Shown: in pieces, positions 28,701-40,700 of the stretch
How positions within the stretch are numbered: the first letter of the stretch is position 1
How the letters are laid out: every line of letters starts with the position of its first letter
Source: Sipunculus nudus
Taxonomy: Eukaryota; Annelida; Sipuncula; Golfingiida; Sipunculidae
Assembly: GCA_026874595.1 (NCBI GenBank)
Contig: CM049313.1
Location: 58,857,159-58,921,158 of the forward strand
Length of the DNA stretch: 64,000 nt
Direction of reading: 5' to 3'
Notes under the pieces: model-generated
What the model saw: only the letters and a program-made list of their open reading frames with translations
What the model was told of the DNA's origin: nothing
The model's database searches: none
Program-made: the position numbers and the translations under genes

Positions 28701-31700
28701 AGCTCTTGGTATTTCTTCTTGTTTTTCTCAAACAGCCTCCTCAGGTTATCATGGGCTCCTTCAAAGCTCACCACACTCACTAAGCTGGTGATGAAAAAAA
28801 AAATGTCAGGGCAGATGTATAAACAGTATGTGTTAAGAAATAGGTTCAAACTTCTTTAAAAGGCTTCTGTAACAATCAACAATGCCCCTGCAATCTCCAT
28901 AAACAAATAAAATCTTTTTAAAATTTACTGACCCTTCTTTCATCTTATTATTCTGAGTGCATGTAAGGTCCTGGTGCACTATATTTACCATACTCTGTCA
29001 CTGTGTGTGTTTCAGTTTTTCTGTATATTATAGCATTAATTCAATCCTCTTATGATAATGAAAACTTACCATCGGAGATAATGGTAGGCTGCATCAACAT
29101 TATAGTGCCGACTGCCACTCAGTGTACCCAGCTGGTTGTGGGGCATTCCTGAAAAAATCAATTTCTAACTAAGATAACTTGAACAAACTTTATACAATAC
29201 AGGATAGGATGGACCACACAATGTTGACTAATTTATTATAAACATTAAATTCAACTCAAGATTTCAGTCTTTGTCTGTATCAAACTCTATATGAAATAGT
29301 ATTTGATTCTCATGAAGCAAACAGTGACACTTGATGACATGCCCATAATTATAAACAGAAACATAAGAAACACTACTCACTTGGTGAGTCCAAATTTTAC
29401 AATTACTGACCAAGGTCTATAAATAATACACTTGCATGCGCACAAAAATTTCAGTTGAAAAGTTACAAACAAAACTACACCAACTGTATAAACATATTGT
29501 ATTCCACAGTGGCCTCTTATAATGACTAACCTATGTCTGGACACAGAGCAACGGCCTGCCAGTAATACCGCTCAGCTACTGCAGTGCTCCTTCCTTCATC
29601 ATAATCTTGTTGGTAACGAGCTGCAACACAATGCAAAAAGCATTCTAAAATAATGTAATTACTGTACAAATTTGAACATTTCCATATCTGAGTAAACTAT
29701 TGTAATATCTGTGTGGTGTACCTTTAAATTGAAAACTATCACAAAATCAATTTCATGGCTTTGTTATTTTTTATGACCTCTGATTGTTTTTATTTATTTC
29801 ATGACATTTTAATATCTCATTAAATTTTTAGAAACCTGCAACCTTTTAAATCATGACTTGTAAGGGCTTATTCTTTAAACCTGCTCTCTTGGATTGGCTT
29901 GCATATCCTTAATAACAATAAAGAATAAACAGCATGTCTAAAAACATTTCTGTTGTTTGTGTATCACTGAGTAATGTACTCAAACACTGTAAAACAATCT
30001 GGTCACTCTTAATGCACTAAACTACTTAAGGCCACTGTACACTGGATGTTCATCAGTTGTAAAAAAATCTGTTGTGTGATTAATAGGTAATAACACTTGC
30101 ATCAGTATGACCACCTGGAAAAAGAATCTTGTAATGGTTGGTCCTGGGTGGTTGATAATTCTTTACATATGATAGCATAGTGAAATTGTATATCTTGTTT
30201 CCTTAGTATATACACTTTACATTATAACAAACGATTGCTTCACAAAACTGACTACCAAAATATTTTTTGACTATCACTATTTTGGTCTCCTACCTAGATC
30301 CCCAAGACATACAAGGCAGCGATGACAAGCCTTTGTAGCCCAGTCCTGAATGCGATGGTCGACTGTTTTCTTTGACGGCCCAGCTTTCTTGTCTAAAATT
30401 TGAAAACAAAAAAGAATTTCCAAATTGTCAATGTAAATTATCATAATCACAGCTACTTAACAAGAGCACTGCAAATGGTACATAATATGCCCCCTGCACA
30501 TTTTGTGACTTCTTATCTCATCAAATATAAGTGATTTGCTGAGAATGTTATTCAGGTTAGAATCTATATTGGTTAATACTCATCATGAGTTATATGAAAA
30601 TGCATCAGATGTCTGGGTAGTGCCACCAAAGTGTGGTGACCTCTGACCTAATTAATTATGCATGAATTTTGCTGAGAATTTGTTGGGGTGAGAAACTCTA
30701 TTGGTAAATATGTATAGTAAGTTTCATAAAAAAATCTATAATATTTTTGGTGAGTCACCACAGTGTCTCCAAAGTGCAGTGACCTCTGAAATGATTACAT
30801 ATGTGTGGATTCTGCTGGAAATCAAACCGAGGTATAATGAGAGGTAAAACTGAAAGATATTTTATTGATTACCATTACTGTTGAGTTTCATCAAAACCCA
30901 TCATATTCCTCGTAAGTTATCACGTTGACACACAGAAAGTAGCCTAGTGACCTCTGACCTTATTAAACATATGCAGATTTTGCCAATAACCGAACTCAGG
31001 CAAGATATTCTATTGGTAATTAGTTAAAGTCCTGGTAAGTTATCATCACAACATTAAAAGTTAAGGGATTGACAGATGAACAGTGGGAATACCATAATAC
31101 ATTCCGTCATAGACGGACATACAAAAAACATTCTGACCTCATTCACAAAACAATCATGTGGTCATTTATAATTAGTTTCCAATATAATTTGGATTGCAAA
31201 GATTAAGTTGTTAACATTACTTTATAATATTAAATATTAAATATTTACATTTATTAACTAGACATTTCTTGGCACCGCAGGTGCTAGAGTATCCCCAGAC
31301 ATAGAACGCCCCCCCCCCCCCTTTAAGAATAGGCCCCCATTTTTAGCAGCATATACTGACACTTGGCAAGCAATTATTGTTTCTTCCATCTATCAATCCA
31401 CAATCTTTCTGAAGATGTTGGTCCTGTGACCTTGACCTTTTGGCACATCACAAGGCTATCCAAGATCTTCTGTCGCCTTGATTTTGGGACCAATCCATGC
31501 AAACGATCTTTTCAGCAGAAATGGACCTATTCAAGGTCAAGGTCACTCTCTTAGCCTCCTGTGACCTTGACCTTTGACCTCATGACCCCAAAATCAATTC
31601 TGGTCTTGCTTTTCCAATGGGACACATACATGTCAAGTTTGAAATCCATACATCAATAAAAGCAGGTATTATCACCCAGAAACTAATTTTTGGACAGATG

Positions 31701-34700
31701 GCTCCTGTGACCTTTACCTCTGACCTTGTGACCTCAAAATTGATAATGGTCTTCCCCTCTTGGCAGGTGAACTATATGTGCAAGATGAAAGATATGAGAT
31801 GAATTGTTTGGCTGAAAATGCATCCACAATCTTTTTAAGGTTGTGTCCTGTGACCTTGACTTTTGACCTCATGACCCCAAAATCAATTTGGGTCTTGCTT
31901 TTCCAATGGGTCATATACAAGTCAAGTTTGAAATCCATATATCAATAAAAGCAGGAATTATCACCCAGAAATTTATTTTTGAACAGATGGCTCCTTTGAC
32001 CTTCTCCTTTGAACTTGTGACCTCAAAACTGATAGGGGTCTTCCTCTATTGGCAGATGAACTATATGTGCAAAATGAAAGGTCTGAGATGAAATGTTTGG
32101 CTGAAAATGCATCCACAATCTTTTTAAAGATGTGTCCTCTGACCTTGACCTTTGACCTCATGACCCCAAAATCAATTGGAGTCTTGCTTTTTCAAGTCAA
32201 GTTTGAAATCAATACATCAATAAAAGCAGGAATTATCATCCAGAAACTAATTTTTGACAGATAGCTCCTGTGGCCTTGACCTTTGACCTCGTGACCCCAA
32301 AATTGATATGGATCATCCAGTTTTGGCAAGTAAGCTATATATTCAAGATGGAAGACCTGGGATGAAAGTTTGGCTTAAAAAGCATCCACAGTATCTTTTA
32401 AGATGCGAGTCCAGTGACCTTGACCTTTGACCTCATGACCCTAGAACCTATAGGGTTCTTACTTTAGTGGTGGGCCATACATAAGTCACATTTGAAATCT
32501 ATATGGCTATCAACACTGGAGATATCATAAGAGGTGTGTGATTTTCACCAAATATGGACACATTAACGGTCAAGGCCACTCTCATGGTAAAGGTCATGAC
32601 CCAAATGTAAATAGACCTCATCCCATAACCCATCTCTCTACATGTGCATAATATGAAAGAAATCTGTCCATTAGTTTTTTACTTATAATGCTTACAGTAC
32701 TGTCGAGTGGCAATTGTGGGGGTATTTAAAGGCGTAAAAACAAGAAAAGGATAATAGGTGGCCCCACCAGTTTCCGGTATATCACAAGGCTTTCCAAGAT
32801 CTTCGGTCACCTTGATTTTTGGACCAGTCCATGCAAGCTTACTTGAGATATTTAAGAATTTGTGTTATTTTCAGCAAAAATGGACCTATTAAAGGTCATG
32901 GTCACTCTCCTAGCATAGGTCATGACCCCATTTTAAATAGGCTTTGTCCCCTTACTTATATCTATACAAATGTAAAGTTTGAAAAAGATCAGTGAAATAT
33001 TTTTTGAGTTATCCCGCTCACAAGGTTTTTCTGCGGCAGCGGCGGCGCAAACGTCATGAAACATAGTATCCCGACTTTGTCTGGGGATACAATTAATTAT
33101 TCAGTATCCTGCACAAGGCGGAAGGGCCAAAAACTATTATGTTTAAGAAGGGTAAGATCAAGTTCATATAATTATGCTAATTATTGTTATAACTTACAGA
33201 ATCTGGGCTCTGATACACAGAAGAAGTCGACTGTGCTGTCCAGTCTCAAACAGAAGTCATGCTGGAGCTTAAACATGAGATGATGGTAGTATCCCATTGC
33301 TGCAGACAAGTGGGTTCTGAAGGCTGTCTCCAAGGAACTACTGGGTCTCATTTGCTGTAAAAAATGATTATATGTTTGTTTTAATATCCAAGAACTGAGC
33401 AAAAGACAGTATATAATTTAGTGTCTTCTAGTTTTAACTCAAATTTAAACACCTGAGTGGATTTATTTAACAAAGCAGATAAAAAATACTTCCACAGTCT
33501 TACCCTTGAATTCTCCTCAGGTTCAAAACATGAACTAACTAGATGTGTTGGAATGACACGAATGCCCCCGCCTTGGGCAAATTAGAAACATTTGTTAAAT
33601 TTTGAAAAAATTTTTAAGTTCAGGAGGTGTTGTATGGTCAAAAGTAGGTCAACAAGGTCAAAATGCAAACTTGATCTGTAAAGGGTGATGATCAAGCAAC
33701 ACACCAAAAATCAGGCCAGTATCTGCAGGCATTGTGAAAAAAAAAATCCATAAATGTGCATTTTCCATAAAAATTTCTGTCTTTCATGAAATTTTCTATG
33801 TTCAGGAGCAGTCAAATGGTCAAAAGTAGGTCAACTGGGACAAAACAAGAACTCGATGTGTAACTGGTCATAATCTGCCTACACACCATAAATCAGGCCC
33901 ATATCTGCAGGCACTGCGAAAAAAAGCCCGTACATGTGCACTTATTTATGAAATTTTCTTTGTTTAAGAGCCGTAAAACAATCAAAAGTAGGTCAACCTG
34001 GATAAAACACGAACTCGATCTAAAACTGTCATTATCTGCCCACACATAAAAAATCAGGGTGGTATCTGCAGGCATTGAGGAAAAAAAGTCCTACATATGC
34101 ATTTGTTATGAAAATTTCTATTTTTCATGTATTTTCTAAGTTTAGGAGCCGTAAAACGGTCAAAAATAGGTCAACTGGGACTAAACGCGAACTAGATCTG
34201 TAACTGGTCATTATCTGCCTACACACCAAAAATCAGGCCAATATCTGCAGGCATTGTGAAAAAAAGTCTGTACATGTGTATTTGTCGTGAAAATTTCTAT
34301 TTTTCATGAAATTTTCTAAGTTTAGGAGCCGTAAAACGGTCAAAATTAGGTCAACCAGGACGAAACGCGAACTCGATCTGTAACTGGTCATTATCTGCCC
34401 ACACACCGAAAATCAGGCCAATATCTGCAGGCATTGCGAAAAAAATTCCGTACAACTGTTTGATTTCGGAATGACGGAATGACGGAATAACGGACATGGG
34501 TAAAACTAAATGCCCCGGCCACTTTGTGGCGGGGGCATAATAATTCCACTGTCCAGAAAATCACATAAATTGTCGTTTCTATGACAATGCTTGAATGGGA
34601 GCCTTTTAACATTAAATAGAATGTACCCAGTGCTCTTCAGAAGTTAAATAGAGTAAATACTTATTAGAAAAAGACATTGAAAAAAGTATTGAAAAAGATG

Positions 34701-37700
34701 AGTCAAATGGCAAAGATAAGAGGGCTGTTGAAAGGGTAGTGTGATTTATTCACATGATTATAACATCAAACAGACAAGACAAATCTGAGACATGGAAACG
34801 GTCAAGTTATAAAGTCAATTTGATGGATCACCTTTCTGTTGTGTTTCATGAGCTGGATGACATCATAATAAACCTTCCTCCACAGAAGTTCCTCTGCTTT
34901 CTTGCCATATTCCAGAGGATCGTAAAACATGATTCTTTCACAGTAATCCTGGAGTCTGCAAATGCAATCGTAAATATACTGGTAACAATGTATTAACAAA
35001 ATCCTGAAAAAAAAAATCAACATTTCACCCGGCATATATAATATACAATAGGCATAGAGTAAAATATGTCTCGAATATGAGTCTCTGTGATGGCTTTTGT
35101 AAACATATCTAAAGATAATTATATAAATAAATAATAAAACTTTATACTGCATATTTTTTAAACCTTGCATTTATATTTACTTCTGTAAGGTATCCAAACT
35201 TTTGACTACTATAGATGATGAACTATCAAGTAAGGACCTGTGCCAAAAAACTTGCATGGAGTCTTGTCATAACCAGACTGCTTTTATGAACAAAATATGT
35301 GAACAACTTAATTATTTAACCCTGAAAACAATCTTATGGAACAAGTAGTCTGAATTGCTGCTCTTCTTTGGCTGCACCAAGTCATATTGATATTATCCAA
35401 ATATATAGACTCAAATGGACCTATTTTGGATCTAGAAATAGTTACACCAAAATCGTCCTCACTGAGATTAATATACTGCCTTTTTCACACAGCATGAGAC
35501 TGGGGCTCTCATGAGACATGCAGATGTCAGGGCACTCAAAGTCCTACACGGTACTTCTGCAATCACATGCAGTGTAGCTGTTAAGTGGCTAAATTTTGCA
35601 AAACATATACAGAATGTCAGGCAAAAATGTCATCCTGATCCACTGAGCATTGGCCAGTTGTATTGACAAGGGCTCTGCAAATAGGGCTTTACAAGTGCCA
35701 TGTTACTTGAAATTATGTTACTGGTGAGAGATTGTTAAGACCACCTGCTTCTGAGCATGACAGCCTCTGGTAAGAAGACATCTCTGTACGCTTTCTTCTG
35801 TTTCAGGATTTCATCAACCCTCTTGATTGTATCCAGGGCAACCCTGTGGGAAATTGAAAGAAAATATATAAACAGTAATCATATGTTCAAGGATCTTTCA
35901 GTATGTAATTTTCTTATCTTTCAAATTGTTGCCAATTTATTTGCAGTTACACCATATTGTTGCTTACAGACCTGGTGTCATTCCTTCAATCTAAAAGCCA
36001 GCTCAGCAAACTGATCTGACTGATACTGATAAGCTAATAATAATATCATTATTAAACTGAACAAATTACAAATGGCAAAACCCAACTGCAGCATAAAATT
36101 AAAAGCATAGCAAACCGAGAAGTAATTTTAAGAGGTATGAAATACATTATCTGTATACAATAAAGGGTTGGCAGATTTCTGAATGGTAATTACCCAGGTA
36201 ATTACTGATACGGAAAAATACTTTCTACCATGGGTAGAAATGGTGGATAGGGCAGAAACTCTCATGGGAATTAGAAAAAATATATATATATATATATATA
36301 AAATCATTTGTTTAATGGCATAAAAGATAAATAGAAGTATCACTGACATGAAGGTAACAAGTTAGTACCCTTGTAATGTTAAACCATCATCAGGGTTTGT
36401 CAAGCTTAATAGCTGGGCAAAAGGAAACCTGAATTCAGTCATGTATCACACATATCACCCTGCATGCTTCATGGTTTCTAAAACCCTCCAAGTGATATGT
36501 GTTGGTTTTTCTAATTATTCACTTGAGCACAAATTTGTGATTAAATAAATTTAAATGACATGCATCAAAACATATGGGAAACCCTGCTTAGGCTGGCATA
36601 GGTATTAGAAACCCTACTGGGGACATTTTACAAAGAGAGTTATTGTTGATTAACTTATATGTCTCAAGAGCTGTTGCATAACATTATATTTCAGAATGTT
36701 ATATATATCAATCACTAAAAGTAATAGGCATATACTGAACCATCTGTTTTTACCTAGTGCTACACCTGACTCTTCAATTTAATCTGGCTAATACAGTGAA
36801 AGTCATGTACACGGGAGGAAGACCTAAAGACCCAACATGGGAACATGTTTATGTCTATCAAGGTGGGCGGAAAAGAATATGGCAAATGTAAGCTATCTGG
36901 TAATCAACAACTTGCCAAAGCTAACAGACTTAAAATTCATCATGCCACAGCAATGTTCATAACAGATTCAACAAAGAATCAGAGAAAGAACTATACATGT
37001 TGAGTTAATACCAAGGAATTTATTTGGCATGCAGAAAACTCATGTTAAAAACTTCATTTCTTGGTTTAAATTGTAGTTTTTTTTTTAAGTTTTTAATAAC
37101 ATGTTTTTTTATCTTGTTTTCTGACTGGTTATACTTTCATTATTTCTGCATCCACTAATATGTGCCACTTAAATATATTTCAGTCAGACCAGATGAGGTT
37201 TCTAGCCTTCACACCTGTTAGAAAGGTATTTCTACCATTTTTACCCTCGTTTCTACCCATGGTAGGGTAGAAGTACCTTTCTACCGTATTTCAATATGAA
37301 AAAATTATCAATTGATAATCTACATCCACTGTGATGTGCCCGAAAATGATCTCCGTGATTTCATTCAGGATGAAGGTGTGCCAGTATCCGCCATCTGTAA
37401 GGTTTCGCATGATGAAGCGAGGATGCAGTCCTTCCGTATAACCATTAACTCAACAGATCTGGAAAAAGTGATGCAGGGCTCATTTTGGCCAGAAGGAATA
37501 AGTTGTAGAAGATATTTCAGCCGTTTCACTGGTAAACAAAAAGTCAATAATGCTAAATAATACAACTAACATTTTCATGACTTTTTTAACTGTTTGCTCT
37601 TACAATGTAACAGGATTAAAGCGAACTAATAGTCAAGACTTCATAAAGAAAATGTTAGAGAAATATTGGATTGATATTCTGTTCCTCCAGGAAACCTGTC

Positions 37701-40700
37701 TCCTGGAGACGCAGTTGGATCTACTTGGGGACCTGAGTCAGGATTTCATGTTTACTGCTAAATCAGGGGTTGACAGCCAGTTAGACGTGTTGATAGGCCG
37801 CCCCTATGGAGGAGTAGCAATAATGTGGAGTAAGCACTTATCTCATAGAGTTACTCCTGTAGAAACTGGTCAAAAGAGATTATGTGCTGTTCAAGTTATG
37901 GATTCAAACAAGAAATTCCTCATGATATGCTGCTATTTTCCGTGTGACACAAGGACAAACAGTGTGGATGCAGAATTTTTAGAGTGTAAATGCAATCGAG
38001 TCGCTCATGCTAGAAAATACATATGATGCATTTATAATAGGGGGAGACCTTAATATTGTCACAGAAAGACTGAGGGGTAACTGCAAATATCTTAAATTAT
38101 TTGCTGAAAATAATGACTTAGTGTTTGCATGGGACCTCCGACAAACGGTGGCCGAGGATACATATGAGAGCTATGGTGGTTCAGCGAGCTCCATTATTGA
38201 CCATTTCTTAGTTTCTAGTTCTCTAACGGACCACATTGTACATGGATGCGTCGTGCATGAAATAACAAATTTCTCTGATCATAATCCTATTATTTTAAAA
38301 TGGAAAATGATGGATGAAAGATACACGCACAGTGATGACAGGCATTATCATAACAAGATAAGCTGGAGTCGTGCCAAGGATATTGATATAACAAAATATA
38401 AAAGCATTGTGAATACACAAATGAATGAGATCTGTGTTCCTGTTTCTGCAGTATATTGTAGGGATACAATGTGTCATTCAAAAGTTCATAGACAATACTT
38501 GGACAAGTTTTATGATGATATCTGTAATATACTGATTCATTCGACAGAAGCAAGTATCCCTAAGTGCCAGCCTAAACGTCACTGTAAACCATACTGGGAT
38601 AGACATGCACAAAAAGACAAAAATATGGCCCTGTTTTGGCATCGTCTCTGGTTGGAGAATGGCCGTCCAACTGAAGGTGTGGTCGCCGACATCAGGAAAC
38701 GTACGCGTGCAAACTATCACAAATCAGTACAAAAACTGATAAAACATGAGGAAAATCTTCGTTACAAACGGATGGCTGATAAGATATTGGAAAACAAATC
38801 CCGACATCTATGGACAGAGGTAAATAAACTGAAACTAAGAGCTCGATCAGGGGCACCTGTGATTGACAATGCAAATACGGCCTACGACATTGCAGACGTC
38901 TTTAAAAATAAATTTGAGACAATTTATAACTGTAACCCCACAGATAAATCCAAACTTGATGCTACTGAAATGGAGATCATTCGAAGAATAAGGTTTGGTA
39001 TATGCGATTCATCCGCTATCATTACGGCGAAAATGGTACATGAAGCTATAGACATGCTGAAACATGGCAAATCGGATGGCGATATCGGCATGGACACCGA
39101 TAACATCAAACATTCTCCTCCAGTTTGCGCAGTTATGTTATCTTTATTATTTTCAGGAATGCTTACGCATGGTCACATGCCAGAGAATATGTTAGTCTAC
39201 AATTGTGCCAATTCCAAAAAATAAAAATGGTAATCAGTGTTCTAGTAACAATTATAGAGGAATATCGCTTTGTAGTGCAATAACAAAACTGTTTGAAATG
39301 ATAATCTATAATAGGTTTCATGACTATATGAAAACGAGTGATCTGCAGTTCGCCTTTAAAGCAGGGCATTCGACAACTATGTGTGCAACTGTTTTGAAGG
39401 AAGTGGCTATGTATTGCAACTCTAAGGGTAGCGATGTTTATTGTTGTATGGTGGATGCCACAAAAGCTTTTGATCGATTACAAATTGGTAAACTATTCAA
39501 AGTTATATTGAAAAGAGAATTTCCTCCTTGTGTCATTCGAATTTTGTATGAAATGTATAGCAAACAAAGAATAAGCGTGAAGTGGATGAACTGCCATTTG
39601 GTCAGTTTTTCAGCCACAAACGGAGTGCGACAGGGAGGAGTGGTAAGCCCACTCTTATTTAATATGTATCTTGATATTCTTGTCAATGAGCTTAAAAAAG
39701 ATGGAACAGGTTGCCATATTGGACACTTATTCTCTGGATGTCTGGCCTATGCGGACGATCTCACGTAAATAATGAGCCCTTCGGTAAATGGTCTACAGCG
39801 CATGCTAGACAGGTGTGAAATTTTTGGAAAAGAATATGGCGTCAAATACAATGCTGCAAAGACTGTTTGTATAAAATTTACGAGTAAATCTAGTCGCCGT
39901 GATAACACTGAGCGTGAACCAGACCTCACATTGTGCGGAACAAAACTCGAATGGCAGAATAGTGTAAGCTACCTGGGGATAGTCATCAGTGGCGAGATGG
40001 ACGACAAACATGATATTGAGACCAAATGTTGTGACTTCTATAGAAGAGTTGCCTTATGCGCCAATTTTGGAAAACTCCCATGTGAAGTCTTAGGTACATT
40101 ATTTAATGCTTACTGCACCTCGTTTTACGGGTCTCAGTGCTGGGATCTAAATTGTAAAGCCAATGACCAAATTTCAGTAGCGTACAATAAAGGACTGAGG
40201 AGGATATGGCAGCTACTGAGGACTACTCATAGATATGTGGTGTATGGTATAAGTAAGAAGCCAGATCTAAGAACTCAGTTAGAGAATCGTTTTATTAACA
40301 TGTTAAAAAACATGTTGAAATCTAATAACAATTTATTGAAGTTTGCATCTACTCGTGCACTGTCGGATTTGTCGAGTAGTATTGGTAACAATTGTGCATA
40401 TCTAATGGACAAATATAACGTTAGGAAATGTAATATTTGTAGCATAGATAATAGAAATATAAAACATATACTGACAACAACACAGATGTGCATCGCTGAC
40501 GTCGTCCATGAAGCCATTTCTGTGCGCGATGGCTTGGCTGATATACAGACACTAGACTATGCTATGATAACAGCTCTAATTGAAGAGCTGTCAACTGGAA
40601 ATTAACTTTACAGCTGTCCAATAGCCTTTCGCACTGTATTCTTTTCTGTTATTTATTCACTTTATTGCACATTACTTATGTCTGTACATGTAAATGTATG

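Noticed and set aside
36220-37285. DNA transposon bounded by CTACC-palindrome sequences near 36225 and 37245
   Set aside because: Both sites contain the near-palindrome CTACC(C)ATGG(G)TAG, but similarity stops within about 15-20 bp and the palindrome makes orientation meaningless.
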